From: Lingula anatina
Taxonomy: Eukaryota > Brachiopoda > Lingulata > Lingulida > Lingulidae
Length of the DNA stretch: 53,606 bases
NCBI RefSeq assembly: GCF_001039355.2
Contig: NW_019775858.1
Coordinates: forward strand, 258,258-311,863
Reading direction: 5' to 3'
The notes under the pieces are model-generated. The model was not told where the DNA came from and did no database searches. It saw nothing but the letters and a program-made list of their open reading frames with translations. Made by a program: the position numbers and the translations under genes. Of the stretch, positions 27,830 to 46,155 are shown piece by piece. The stretch's first letter is position 1. Each line of letters begins with the position of its first letter.

Positions 27830-30800
27830 TTGCATAATGAGGGACACTGGGAGCAGTGTGAAAAAGTCTAAAAAAGTAAAATTATATATTTAAGTTATTG
27901 ATGAAAAATGTATTCATGAGACAAAACAAACTGGTACATTTCTATTCTACAAAACAATCAGATTGCGTATAAAATATAGCATTAAATCAAAGATAAAACT
28001 TAAATACCAATTAACAAGAGTATTTCTAAATGGGAATCAGATCAAGGTGCCCCTTACTGATGAATCCCGTGGCCACAGTAACTCCTGACAACAGAGTAAC
28101 CATGAGCTTGAGCATGCTTTTGAATGACATCGCCAACCTCTCTGTATCTGATGCCTGGTTTCACTAAAACAGGGGAAAAATGGGCCAAATTACATACTAC
28201 AAATAGTTGCATTCACAGTTCCAACTTTAATATCAATACCCCCCCCCCATATCTATGACATCTAAATCAAAGGATAACTGGTCTCACGATTATTTTTTTC
28301 TTATTTTTGCCTTTAAATATTCTTTATGGTTTAACACAACTTTTAACTTTGTCTATTGCCATCTAAATTTTTAGCCCTTTTCAACATTTTACTAATATTT
28401 TCTAGCAACAAAGAGATATTACTGTTTGCAATGGACACAGAAGACTTACAGATCTGTGCATCAAATATAGCCGACCCACTTGAATGTTTGTTACATAATC
28501 CCCCAGAGAATCTATTCAGTGATTATTAGGGGATTATGCTGCAAGATTTTAAGTGGCTTGCCATATTTGATCTGCAGATCTGTTAGTCTGCTGTTGAGAA
28601 TGCAGCCTTATATCTTTTTCAGTCTTACCCAGCTGCATGGCTTTCTGCAGACATTCCCAGGTGACCTTCACCAGCTTTTTACTACTCTCCTCTACTTCAC
28701 CTACAAACAGCGTCTCATTCAAATCACCATGGTATCCACGATGATAAACAGTCACATCAACTGAAAAAGCAAACAAACAAATGGAACATAAACAATACAT
28801 CTCCAAAACCATCGATGTTTCTTAAGAAAAAAAATATAAAAAATCTCGATCAACAATATATCAGTGTATATGTTTTATAAGAAAATACCAAGTCTTGTTG
28901 TAGGGAGAAAAGAACATTAAGCAAGAGAATAAAATTCAGAGTAAATGTTGATAAAAAATTTGACATTCTAGTTTGTCATCATACCATTGCAAATGTCCCC
29001 ATTTTCTAAAGGTCTCATGTCAGGTATACCATGACAGATCACTTCATTGATGGAACTTTAAAATAGATAAAATAATGATAAATTAGTAGAATAAATATAT
29101 TAATATTAATGTGTGAATTTTATATAAAATTAAAATGTTTGAAATAAGTTTAACTTCTGTTATACCATCTTTTTAAAGATTACAATTAATTAAATCTAAA
29201 AAAAAAAGAGGATTTAATTAACGTTCAAGCAATGCCTAATACCACTGCAAAGTAGATATCTATCATCAAATCTTTAGCAGCTGCTATGGTTTCTGGTAAC
29301 ACTTACATATATTTCACCTTCGTCAAATAAAAGAGAATAATGTTTAAAATAACACATTCAAGGTGATAAAATACTCACGTGCAACAAGATTTAGGGAAGT
29401 TATAGTAGTTCAGGGGTGATGGATAGCACTCTCTGTCAACAGATGCCTAAAGCAAAAAAAGAGTAATCATATTTTTTTCTTTTATCTTTTGCAAGATAAT
29501 TACAAATTACATTACAACTTTTAAGTCAGCTGCACATGAGCACCTGTTCCAACAGTAAAATCTGCAGATTTTGACATGAGAAAGGATTGCTAATGATACA
29601 TAATATTGCTGAAAAGAAAGTTTTTTTTTTATTTTTTAGGTCAAATTAGCAGTGAAAATCAATACCTTTTTTCTTTTTGATTAAAAATGGGGGGGGGGGG
29701 GTGAACTTGAAAATTATACTAAATACATAACAACAAAGTAAAAATATTATTGAAAATTTCAAGAACACATACCTCATGCACAATTCTGTCAATTTCATCA
29801 GTGGTGACTCCTACAGCAATAGCAGCAGCTGCAGCATCTAGAACCTCTCGGGCTAACTGCAGGATAAAACAGTAAAATATTAATTCCACTTCTATTATCT
29901 TTATGCCAAATACTGAACTTCCAAATCTTTAGTCTTTAAAATCTTTTCATTTGACATTTTCAATCAAAGCAATGTCTTGTACAACACAATGCAAAAAAGC
30001 ACACACAAACATACAATTCATAATTTAACCCCCAGGTTAGATTCTAACCTACCATGAGAACAATTCAAGGTTTTTAAACCTCTACATGATTTAGGAAACA
30101 ATCAGTCTTCTTATTCCACTGAGTCATTTATCAAATAACCTTATAATCATATAATTATATAATTCATCCAAATCAAATGACCCCATTCTTTATAATTGCT
30201 TTACTAGGCAAGGCATGTTTTGCTCTGATTGAAATTCTACCTTTCCAGCCACCCTCATTCCTTCAATTTCTTCATCATTTAGCACCTTGATGTTGGTGGA
30301 ACCACGCATGCTGCGCTCGCTATGAGAGACACCTATATAAATGGAGAAAGTCATTTCTATTTATTAAAACAAAATGTTAAATGATCAGAGGTGGATAGAA
30401 TGTTTGTCACCACATAATTGTATCTCAAACCATTAACAAATTATGCCCAATACCAAAGGTGATCCTTTCCTTATTATATAAGAGTTTATAAAAATCAATT
30501 TAGCTTCTGGGTGGAATTCAGGTCAGACTGGCAGCTGTGCTTGTTAAAAATCTAATCTCTCCTCTGCTTAGCAATTATCTCATAATAATTCACTAGGTGT
30601 AACCAAACTTCCTCCATTTTATTCACAAAGATGAAAGTACAATTTCAAGTAAATTAATTGATTTACAAATGCAATTATACTCTAGATAGTAAGAATTAAT
30701 CATTTATTTATCCATTTGAAAGAAGAATATCTTGATTTTCAGTAGGACACATTGTACTGCATTACATCTGTCTCATTAGTTTCTCACCATCAGGATGATC

Positions 30801-32279
30801 TGCATAATCTGGCCGAGCTATGTGATCTCCAACAGTGCGCATAGCAGACTGACATTGAAAAAGAAAATTTTTTAAAGTTAACAAAGAAAAACAAATTTTA
30901 TAAATTCAAATATAAACTTTATGTAGAACAAAGATCCACATCTGCTATAAGCTGTAACATCCCAAGCTGACATTGTCCTCTTCTCAAAAAGCCAGTCAAT
31001 ATTAGAGCAATACTATATCAAGAGCCCATCTTTCAATAGCTTAAGATGGCTCAGAGAACAAACTTTGACCCATTCTCACAATTGTGAGCTCTATGGTATT
31101 AGTTAAAATTGTACTCCAGGCCATCGCCAGTCTAGTGTAACAGGGGTTTTGAAATTAACTAATGGTATTTTAATAAATGCATTTGCACAAAAGAAAGGTA
31201 CTATATTATCACATCTAAAAACAATCAAACCTGTGGGTATGGTCTCAGTTTCCCCGTGAAACTATACCCTGGCCAAGGGTGGTATGAATTACTGACATCA
31301 TTTGGTTGTGAGTCAGCCTCTGAAAAGAGATACACCAAGTAAAAATAAATACAATGGATATTATAACACTTAATATGTAAAAAAACTATGGAATAAATGG
31401 TATCCATATAATATATGATGGCAAATCATACATAATGGTATTTATAACATGAAATCATGTTTTAATCTAATGTCACAGACTACTGTACCACTTACTTGCT
31501 TTTTTGTGAATTTTTTTATGTTCATTCCAAGAACCCTTGAAGCATTCCTGAAAAAAAAGGCAGTACGTATTGGTCATTTACAATGACAAAGTAACAGCAA
31601 TTTCAGAAGATATAATCACATCGGGATTCATCTTAATGTCTTATTGCCAACAACTTTTAATACTAGTGCTAGGTATTATGCTAAAGTGTATAGTTTAAAG
31701 GGTAAAATAATTATATCAAAACTAAATTTCTGAATTTTTGGACACAATCATGCCTACATACAAACATACTTATCAGTATCTTATTGTCTTTTTTTTTAAC
31801 AAAGCTTTGAGTTACAAACAGTGAAGTATAAGTACTCAATACATGTAGGTACCATGTATCTGTACCAGTAAATGTTAAAACTTATTTATTTGAATAGCAG
31901 AGGAATCAATCAAAGTCACCACATAACTGAATTTAGAAAAAGAAAAAAATTTGCTTTTATTATTTTGTGGGGCGTACTGCATAAGAACTAAATATTCTTC
32001 ATCAGCAACATCAGATTTTTTTTAAGCAAAGTGCATGGCCCATGAGTGAATGGCAAAGACTGAAGTGAGGGGGGGGGGAGAGTTTTCGTATTGCCCATCC
32101 AAATCATTAATCAATGACATAAATCAAGAAAGCTACACGATATAACTTAAAAGGTGGTTTACCTGTGAGCAAAAGAACGACCCCTCTACACCTAGCTTGA
32201 TACACGTTGGACACTGAAGCTTGGCTTCCTTATTACACGCTGGAGTTTCACACAGCCGAGTCCCCACGGAAGCTGCCAT
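27830..32279 (-). CDS. METAP1: Methionine aminopeptidase 1, exons 1-11 (haplotype copy B)
   Basis: Second copy of METAP1 exons 1-11, from the ATG at 32279 to the exon 11 donor at 27830. The last two exons are missing because the contig begins at 27026. Exon boundaries and phases match the complete copy. Every exonic difference I checked is silent, for example in exons 1, 4 and 9. This fits two functional alleles better than a decaying duplicate. The exon 4 acceptor is CAG here and TAG in the other copy. Confidence 0.9.
28427..28604. mobile_element. 178-bp foldback MITE in METAP1 intron 9 (copy B)
   Basis: Allelic copy of 20584-20750 with the fuller left arm, so the inverted repeat is easier to see here. 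Confidence 0.65.
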
Positions 32280-32329
32280 TTTGACCTAATTAAATCGAAA
32301 ACGAGGTAACTGTTCGCGAACTTTTGAAA
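32280..32329. promoter_or_regulatory. Divergent METAP1/ADH5 promoter, haplotype copy B
   Basis: Same 50-bp spacing between start codons as at 24419-24468, with the GTTCGCGAAC palindrome retained. Introns around it differ between haplotypes while this segment hardly does. Confidence 0.55.
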
Positions 32330-38714
<6,385 letters not shown>

Positions 38715-39532
38715 AGAGGCTTCTTGCTTAACACACCAGGACTGTGCTATTTGATACTTATAATGCAGACTTGGAGGGCAGCAAATTATGAAACAAATTG
38801 TAAAACCTACAGGGTATTACCCAACTTATCTAATTTCCCTTTAATCTAGAAAAGATGAACTTTAATATTACAGCCTCCTAAAATGCTGTTAATCATTGGG
38901 AACCAAGAAAGATTTGAAAGTAATTATGCTCTCAGAATGCTGTTAATCATTGGAAAACTTATGGTGAAAATTATAACAAACATCAGAAAAATTACTTAAC
39001 TGACGGAATGCTATTTGTTAGCGGAGACATCCAAGGGTTATGTACGATTATTTACAAATCCCTTTTGCTTATGTCAAGGGTCACTTTTTCTGTATCAGTG
39101 CCAATAAAAGGTTACTACGGTTATGTTGATGGAAAGACCCTAATGACATCCAGTTTCTGCAGTATGAAGAGGCAAAGGGTGTGCTGAAATATTTCAGTAA
39201 ATTATTTTCAACAGCAGACAATGACTAAGAAACTTAGGAATTTGTTCCACGTTAATAAAAGCTCCTGATCTCAATAATTCACCTTTGCAAAGTTACATAA
39301 ATATAGGCATTAAATTAGTTCACTGAAAGCACTCGTTAACCGAATGCCCATTTAAGAAGCAGTGTGCACCACAAAATTTAAATATTTCGGTTACTTAGCA
39401 CCAATTCTTGGAGTTGCTTTTACTTTCTTATACCATTTGCTAAAAATTATAAATCAAATACTTTATATATTTCAAACACCATTTATTTACAATAATTATT
39501 CCTATAATAATTTAACAAATAGTACATTACAA
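38715..39532. other. Convergent 3' region of ADH5 and ATF4
   Basis: ADH5 3' UTR with AATAAA at 39103-39108, then AT-rich sequence up to the ATF4 stop. ATF4's own AATAAA lies on the minus strand at 39482-39487. A short near-duplicate AATGCTGTTAATCATTGG occurs twice, near 38881 and 38936. Confidence 0.5.
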
Positions 39533-40600
39533 TCATTCTTTAATCAGTCCTTTTGCCATATACACTTCCTTCATCAACTCTTTCATGTACTTAATTTCTC
39601 TTTCTAGTTCTTCTACCTTTCCTTTCAACACTCCATTGTGTGATTCTAGTTCATCGGCCTCAGCTTGTAGCTGTTCAGTTTCTTCGCGTTTTTTCAATCT
39701 ATAACGGAGAGCAGCAGTTTTGTTTTGCTCTTTCTTTCTTAACTTTTTGTCAAGTGTTTTAGGCTTTTTACCAGAATGAGACTTTACCCGTGGAGTAACA
39801 GTGTAATCAGGGTCAGTGCTATATGGAGAACTACGAGATCTTTTCTGTACAAAGAGCTCATCGTCCTCTGAACTGAAGTCTGATCCTGGTGACAGGACTG
39901 AAGTATCTACAGTAGAAGTGTCTAATAAATAAGGACTGCTTCGTCCAGAATCTGATAAAATACTTTCCACATCCTCTGGGCTGAGAGGTGGTGTGAAATC
40001 TACATATTCAACACAGGCACTAGAGCCCTCTAATGATTCATTATGTACAAAGCCAGAGTCATTAAGCCCCTCTACTTGGGCCAAGAGTTCCTCAATGCTG
40101 TCTGCCACCACAACAGCTGGTGGAGGAGTGGGTGGGGCTGCAGCAATGGGTTCAGCTGGTCCTATAACATCAGTCAATGTTGTGACAGAGGTGACCATGG
40201 CATCTACCTCTTGGACAGACTTGCCTTCATCCAGGAGGAAGTCGAGAAGGTCCACTCTCTCGTCCAACCATGGCTCAAACAACTGTGGTCCTGCAAAAAG
40301 ATGAGAATGTAAATGAGAAGAATTAAGAGAATGTCACTCAACATTCTTTCACCATATGTTCAATAATTTCCAGCTCACACAAAGTCTTTTTTCCCTCTCA
40401 CACACATTCTTTACAACAAATAATTAGACTGAAAATTACAACTTACCCAAACGGTCATCTGCCAAATCGGAGAATGGACCATCATGTGTGATTGGTTTTC
40501 CAGCTGACTCTTTCAGCTCAGCGAAGGTATCAACTTCAACGCCCAACGGGGCTGGGGCAAATAAATCGCCCCAATCGTTCATCTCGTCCTCGAACATCAT
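39533..40600 (-). CDS. ATF4: Cyclic AMP-dependent transcription factor ATF4 (bZIP)
   Basis: Nuclear bZIP activator of the integrated stress response, controlling amino-acid synthesis and redox genes. Two coding exons, 40447-40600 and 39533-40290, with a 156-bp intron; 303 residues. The C-terminal 70 residues hold the basic region (EQNKTAALRYRLKKR, the ATF4 signature) and a leucine zipper. A DSGRSS sequence at residues 165-170 fits the beta-TrCP phosphodegron DSGxxS, just after a proline-rich TPPLSP stretch. The N-terminal half is acidic, as expected for the activation domain. The AATAAA signal at 39482-39487 is very close to the stop, so the 3' UTR may be short. Translation is probably controlled by two upstream ORFs (see below). 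It converges on ADH5. Confidence 0.95.
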
Positions 40601-40676
40601 TTTGTATCGTTTCTATCGATTTCACTTTGTCGTCAAGTATCCCAGAGGGAGGGTGCGTTTGTCGTAAGCTTGCCAT
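40536..40676 (-). promoter_or_regulatory. ATF4 inhibitory uORF2, overlapping the ATF4 start codon
   Basis: A 46-codon ORF with its ATG at 40676 runs out of frame through the ATF4 ATG (40600) and stops at 40536, 65 nt inside the coding region. In mammals a 59-codon uORF2 overlaps the start in the same way. Ribosomes that translate it cannot initiate ATF4, so the factor is made only when reinitiation is slowed by eIF2 phosphorylation. Confidence 0.85.
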
Positions 40677-40686
40677 TTTGCAGTTA

Positions 40687-40927
40687 CTGAAAAAAACCAA
40701 CAAATCACATAAATATTTAACTCCGTGAAATGTCACTTGTTTTCTTTTTTTTTTGTAAATACACTCACCTAACCTTGATCACTATTTCCAAACAGACGTT
40801 TAAGATAAAGTTAAAACAGAAAAGGTTCTTACGAAACATATGTCATTTTTCACTATGTCGACCGTCTCTCCTATTTTCTTAAGTTGAACAAAACCTCAGT
40901 AAAATTGTACAAAATTTGATAACGTAC
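40687..40927 (-). other. Probable intron in the ATF4 5' leader
   Basis: The acceptor is a T-rich tract followed by CAG at 40687-40689, ten bases before the uORF2 ATG. The best donor upstream is GTACGT, with the intron beginning at 40927. Removing it would place uORF1 56 nt before uORF2. The donor choice is inferred. Confidence 0.55.
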
Positions 40928-40973
40928 GCCAGGGTGCGCCTTGCGGAGCACAAGTCGTTCAGCTGCCGGGGTT

Positions 40974-40985
40974 CTAGAAAGCCAT
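40974..40985 (-). promoter_or_regulatory. ATF4 uORF1 (three codons)
   Basis: ATG GCT TTC TAG, preceded by an A-rich stretch with A at -3. Mammalian ATF4 uORF1 is also three codons long and allows efficient reinitiation. Position and length together with uORF2 make this a good match to the delayed-reinitiation switch. Confidence 0.7.
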
Positions 40986-41335
40986 TTTCGCGGTTTTTTG
41001 TTGTACAGTCACGGGAAAGCTTTTCGTCGCAGCTCCTCTTCTTGGTGTGTCTGATGAAATGGTCGTGTAATGCGTGGCGGGACTCTTTACGGCGCGAACT
41101 GTTATCTATCCTTCCGCACATCAATTAACGACAATGACTTACTTAATCGTTCAGACTGTTATTTGAGCAACATGTCATATTTACAATCCATATATACCCT
41201 CATACTTTCCACAAATCATTTAGAGTAATCTTATAATTATTTTTCCATGCATTCAGTGTATAGCTAGGTACTCGTTTATAATGCACATTGATATATATAT
41301 ATAGTCAAGGGGAAAGTCGGTGCGCTTCCGCATTC

Positions 41336-41344
41336 ATTGCATCA
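41336..41344 (-). promoter_or_regulatory. Possible C/EBP-ATF response element upstream of ATF4
   Basis: The minus strand reads TGATGCAAT, an exact match to the composite element bound by ATF4-C/EBP heterodimers. It lies about 350 bp upstream of uORF1. A 9-bp match can occur by chance. Confidence 0.3.
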
Positions 41345-42143
41345 GACTAAATTTGGCGAAACGCCAACGCACCTGTGTGGCCCCGCATATGATTGGCTGA
41401 GAGGGACTTTTACATGTGATTAGTGGACTGTGATTCGGCAACCAATGCTAACGTTGACGTCGGTGCTATTTAAAGAAAATACGTCAGTGAAGAAAGTCTC
41501 AATGAAGTAATGGTATAGTAGATTATGTGTGTGTGTGACGTAAACCATCTAAGGGCGTAAGAAATGTGTCGATAAGTATGTCCTGACACATAAAAGATTC
41601 CTACCACGAAAAAATAAGGGGGAAAATAAATAGAGAAGCAAAAAGTTATTTTAAATGTGCGATGTTCTAATGTGCTTACACGCTGGGAAATACTGTGATA
41701 ATGTGAGGACATTGGTAACACGCAGCAAATGAAGAAGGCAGATAAGTCACTTTGCTTTCATTGCGGAACCAAAGCAGAAAGACCCTCCCCTCCTCGAGCT
41801 CTCCATTATGGATCCAAGTTTTCTACCCTCTACCAGGGCCACGGATTGATTTTTCGCTTGATATTCACAGATGTGTCTCTGGTTAAATTCACAGTTATTC
41901 TCTGCACAGCGAAAATGTCCAAATAATAACCACTGTGTCCCCGGTAGAGGGTACAAGTTTACTAAGTTTCAGTGTAGGCCTTTCTATGTTAGATAGAGCC
42001 TGTTGAGCTTGTTGACAGCAGTATTGCGCTAGGCATAAGATCAGAGCTCACCTAACACAATTACTGAACAGACAAGTCACGTGAAAGAAATTTGCCCTGT
42101 GTCTGACATTTATGCAAGTGTTCTTTTAATTTGATTTTGCACC

Positions 42144-42483
42144 CAGTGGCGGATTTAGAGGGGTGTCAGCAGGGGGTCCTGTCCCCCCCCCCCCTTCGAT
42201 TTCTAAAAAATATCACACCAATTGTTCCCTCTACAAATTAGAATTTGATGAGCTGATCATAGTTCTAAACCGTAGGCCTACCATATGGCACCGTTCGCCC
42301 TCTAAAACACCAAAATTTTCGGGGCCCTTCAGTGCCTCAGCGGGCCCCGAACCCACGATAACGAGTGTGTGTGTGTGTGTGTTGGGGGGGGGGGGGGGGG
42401 GGGGCAGGGTCGGCTTCACGTGTGCGGCCTGTCATTCCTAAAAACCGGACCCCCTCCTTCAAATAATCCTGTATCTGCCCCTG
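42144..42483. mobile_element. hAT-type MITE
   Basis: The left tip CAGTGGCGGATTTAG and the right tip (inverted) CAGGGGCAGATACAG are typical of hAT non-autonomous elements. The interior has a poly-C tract, a GT microsatellite and a poly-G run. I could not find an 8-bp target duplication. Confidence 0.5.
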
Positions 42484-42766
42484 CTGTCTGTGTAGGCCTA
42501 CTGTTTTCTATTTTGCGGAGCTCCTGAAGCTAAGAGGAGGACACATACCTTCTACCCCTGGGTGTAGGCCTACCATTGCTCTAATGTGTCACCCACATCT
42601 TGTAGGTAATTAGGGCCTACACAGTTCTCAAATTTTCCCTATTTTCCCCTACCTTATGTCTTTTTTTCTAACACGAATCACTATTTAACCTATTAAAAAA
42701 TGATAAAAAGAACAAGTGTGTTGTCATGATGAAGCCTGTAGTCATCTTTGAAGTCATCTCTTAAAA

Positions 42767-43035
42767 ATGGAACAACCATCTCTGAAGCCCGATACTAACC
42801 CCACTGAGCTCATGAATTCCATTATAAAGAGGTGACTTCAGGAATGAGTAGGCCTACCGGTTTCGTCCTGACAACGCACTTATTCACAGTTCTCGTATTT
42901 TGATTGATTTGTTGCAGAAATCTGAAAAGCAATGTTCTGAAGAACGAACAGTCGTCTTTGAGGGCGAATACTAACCCTGTTGAGTACATGCGGAACGATT
43001 TTGAGTGCGCAATGCAGAAAAGAATCAACCCCTAA
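42767..43035 (+). pseudogene. Two decayed Tc1/mariner transposase C-terminal fragments
   Basis: Two short open segments, 42767-42835 and 42919-43035, align to each other at protein level (LKxEQxSL, then TNPxExM). The first reads EQPSLKPDTNPTE, which lines up with the EWPSxSPDxNPxE block around the third catalytic acid of Tc1/mariner transposases. Both end in stops soon after and no upstream domain survives. Assignment rests on this one motif. Confidence 0.4.
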
Positions 43036-43068
43036 TAATCTGAAACAAATCCATCAAGCTCTGCTAAA

Positions 43069-43183
43069 AGAGTGAATCGCCAAATCAATTTCAACACAGT
43101 ACCGGTATTACCACTGTTTTGTTGTTGTTTGCGATGGTAATATATAATTGATCAACACGGGTCCAGAATCCTGTTAAATATGG
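43069..43183. repeat. Terminal inverted repeat, left
   Basis: Inverted relative to 46156-46258. Shared blocks include AGAGTGAATCG, AAATCAATTTC, TTACCACTGTTTT and GGTAATATATAATTGATCAA. It holds an 11-bp insertion relative to the right copy. Confidence 0.75.
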
Positions 43184-43797
43184 CTGTTTTGGGTTATAAA
43201 AAAAAACATAAAACTCCTTATTGCACACGGTTAGCTTTATTCAAAATTGTTCATAGCAAATAGTCAATAGCCGATAGCCGATAGCAGAAAGCCGAAAGCC
43301 GGTCACTAAAAAATAAAATACAATATAATATGTTCTAAAGTATAATAAAATAATGATTCTTATGAATTAAAACAAATACATTGTACACTTACATAAATTG
43401 TGGAGTATATATTTTAGAGAGTCATGTACTTCTGTCTATCTCCAGCAAAGTCAGTGGTGTGTGTGACCTCTCAGTACTGTAGGTGTGGTCTTTTGTCTTC
43501 ATGTGTCACATGACTGAGTGACCACATTTTACATCCTAGACTGAACAGTTTTGACAATATTTTGTTGATCCCAGAACATCGGGAGGTTCTCCTTGCAGAG
43601 ATACATTATATATTTTTATCTCTGCGACACTAATTATTAAACTTAAAGTTTAAATGTCACACAAAATTTTAACTAATGAAATATATTCATATACTGTAAC
43701 TAAACTAGAACTAATAAAGAAATAATTATATAACATCATTAATAACCTGTGTACTAATATAATATATATACAATGTTGCATTAGTATTTGAGAGCAA

Positions 43798-45372
43798 TTA
43801 CATATCCTCAATAGGAATTAATAAACCCAATCTTCTGACAGATCTCTCTACCTCAATATTCTTAGCACCCTTGTACTCATGAACTTTTTCTCCCACTCTA
43901 TAATTTTTATAAGACACTTTCACCCTTCTTACAAGACCATCAGTACCAGGGAAAACTTCAGTAACCTTTGCAAGACGATATTCTCCCTTGAGAACATTGC
44001 TATCAGGTACTATAACAACATCTCCCACTTTCAAGTCTCGATTCCCTTTAAACCACTTCGTTTGATGGACAAGAGTGTGTGCAAAGAGATTCTTCCATTG
44101 CTCCCAGAACTGTTTTACACAGCCTTCTACTAAAGTGAGACGGAATCTCAAGGAAGGATTTGCATCATAACCTCCAGGATTTCTAGAAGTAGATCTACCA
44201 AGAAGTAGAGAATTGGGAGTAAGGATATTGAGAGTAGAATCAACACTGGGCATCACTCCTATTGGTCTTTCATTAAGCAAATCTGCAACTTGTGTAAAGA
44301 CAGTGAGAATTTCAGGCACAGATAATCTCTGATTTTTCACACTTAGGTCAATTGCTTTTTTAGCAGACTTTACCAATGATTCTACAGCACCTTGATACCA
44401 TGGACTGTCAGCAGGCCCAAATTTCCAATTTAGACCCATATCTGAGCCTTGTCTCAAAAGAACGTCTTTATCTATATCGGCCCATGCTCGTGCTAGTTCA
44501 ACGCTAGCACCTAGAAGTTGAGAACCAGGGTCTGAATAGATAACAGACGGCCATCCTCGAATAGCTGCAAAACGAGACAATGCCAGCAAAAATGACTGTG
44601 TGTCATATCCAAACACCACTTCAATGTGAACAGCCCTGCAACAAAGATCAGTAAAAATGACCCCCCATGCTTTACCAGTAGTGCGTTTTTGAACCTCTCC
44701 TCTTACCTGATAGGGTCCAAATAAATCCAACATCACAGTGGAAAATGGAGGAGAAGGCATGAGACGAGCAGGTGGCATAGGGCCCATTTTTTGATCAACG
44801 TATTTTGTTTTGAGAAGTTTGCACAATTGACAATTGTCACAAATACTTTTGCTTAATTTTGCAGCATGAGATGTCCAAAATCGTGACCTGAACTTTGCCA
44901 CTGTAACATCGCGACCTTTATGACCACAATTTGAATGTGCATCTTTCATAAACAACTTGGTCAAAGGATGCTTTCTAGGCAGTAAAATCAATGGTTTGTT
45001 TTCAGGTGTCAGTGGATTTTGATGTGCAATGCGTGTCCCTACTACCCATAACCCATCTAGTTTAACGGGCATCAAAGTACGGAACTGTGCTTTCACACTA
45101 TCATTATACCATGCAGAATTCTGAGCATCAGAAATCAAAAGCATTTCAGCCTGTGCAAGTAAATCAGGTGTAACATTGGACTTATTTCCTCCTCGGAAAG
45201 AACCTGCTCTGAAAATATCTTTCAGGCACTGAAAGAGATAAAAACAGCTTACACTGACTAGTGGTATGAGAATTGCCATTGTGTAAAAAACAACTATCAT
45301 TCTGACTTGCTCTAACATTGTGACTGTGACTTTGTTTTTGTGTTTTGACAGGTTTAAATAATGCTTGATCAT
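43798..45372 (-). CDS. BEL/Pao-type integrase
   Basis: Long intact frame opening with an ATG at 45372, although homology begins only near residue 55. Order of parts: an N-terminal extension overlapping gag, the H2C2 zinc-binding domain (DAHSNCGHKG, then CDNCQLC), the integrase core with the DDE acids in VMLDLFGPY, YSDPGSQLL and GAVESLVKSAKK, and a C-terminal DUF5641-like domain (LKVGDVVIVPDSN). This architecture is specific to BEL/Pao. The RT-RNaseH region that should precede it is missing. No stop codon interrupts about 470 residues, so it is young or maintained. It lies in the +1 frame relative to gag. Confidence 0.85.
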   Translation of the reverse strand: MIKHYLNLSKHKNKVTVTMLEQVRMIVVFYTMAILIPLVSVSCFYLFQCLKDIFRAGSFRGGNKSNVTPDLLAQAEMLLISDAQNSAWYNDSVKAQFRTLMPVKLDGLWVVGTRIAHQNPLTPENKPLILLPRKHPLTKLFMKDAHSNCGHKGRDVTVAKFRSRFWTSHAAKLSKSICDNCQLCKLLKTKYVDQKMGPMPPARLMPSPPFSTVMLDLFGPYQVRGEVQKRTTGKAWGVIFTDLCCRAVHIEVVFGYDTQSFLLALSRFAAIRGWPSVIYSDPGSQLLGASVELARAWADIDKDVLLRQGSDMGLNWKFGPADSPWYQGAVESLVKSAKKAIDLSVKNQRLSVPEILTVFTQVADLLNERPIGVMPSVDSTLNILTPNSLLLGRSTSRNPGGYDANPSLRFRLTLVEGCVKQFWEQWKNLFAHTLVHQTKWFKGNRDLKVGDVVIVPDSNVLKGEYRLAKVTEVFPGTDGLVRRVKVSYKNYRVGEKVHEYKGAKNIEVERSVRRLGLLIPIEDM

Positions 45373-45983
45373 TAGCCATTTGTTTGAGAACCCCTAACTT
45401 TGATTGTAAGAAGTCCTGAAGTGGACCTAATGGATGTAATTGTGCTGAAACTGGCAACTTATTGAGAAATTCTGCCCAATCTTTTCTGAGCAAGGGTGAA
45501 AAAAATGAAACAATGCGTGCCACGTCTTTACAAGAAACCATATGTACTTGATCTAACATCTCTAGCTGTTGAAATATGGAATCAATTTTTCTGATCAATT
45601 GCACTTGCTCTTGATAATTATCTTCAGATGACACTGGTTTTAACTGGCTTATCTCTTCTAAAGCATTGGACACTGCTAATGGGACATTATCATAGTGTAG
45701 GCATAAAGCCTCCCACATCTTATCATAAGCATTTTCCGAACCTGCTGAGATGTTGGAAATTTCTACATAAGCTAGTTCACTTTTACAAGAGTTTTTTAAA
45801 TCCACAGCCAAGGCTGTTTTATTTTGTACGGCTAGAATAACCATATTTTGCCAAATGTTTCTGAATTCTGGCCAGTCTCTTCTGTTTCAGTTGAATGGGT
45901 GAGTCTGAATTTTGAGTTACATTTCGTTTGCTATGTTGCTTATAAACTTGGATTGTATTGAGGATAAAGTTCACATCCGCCAC
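45182..45983 (-). CDS. BEL/Pao-type gag fragment
   Basis: The frame opens after a stop at 45984-45986 and has no clear ATG before 45844. It shows the DUF1759-like gag pattern: RDWPEFRNIW near the start, then a helical capsid-like region (DKMWEALCLHYDN, RKIDSIFQQLE) and the beginning of the zinc-knuckle region (CFLHNGNSHTTSQC). It ends by a stop at 45182 shortly after the VPER block, where family members continue into the knuckles and protease. The last 190 bases overlap the integrase frame. Confidence 0.7.
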
Positions 45984-46155
45984 TTAACAGTAATAGCAGT
46001 AACAACAGTAGAGATGCAGCTTATTTCTCACAGCTATTCAAGTAGCATAGAAAAAGGCTAAATCAGAGAAAAACACAGTTTTGCATTATCACCGTGTTCT
46101 AGATCTTTCCAGAAATTATGTATAAAGAAATCATTTGATAGGAAAGAATAAAACA

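Noticed and set aside
39993-40312. Plus-strand frames opposite ATF4
   Set aside because: They mirror the strongly coding minus strand, which has bZIP homology and valid splice sites.
42366-42403. GT tract plus poly-G as Z-DNA or G-quadruplex regulatory element
   Set aside because: It lies inside a hAT-type MITE, and homopolymer runs are common in this genome.
45969-45982. TGGCGG string as a working primer-binding site of the BEL-type unit
   Set aside because: No LTR pair could be found to flank it, and the match to a tRNA end cannot be judged by eye.
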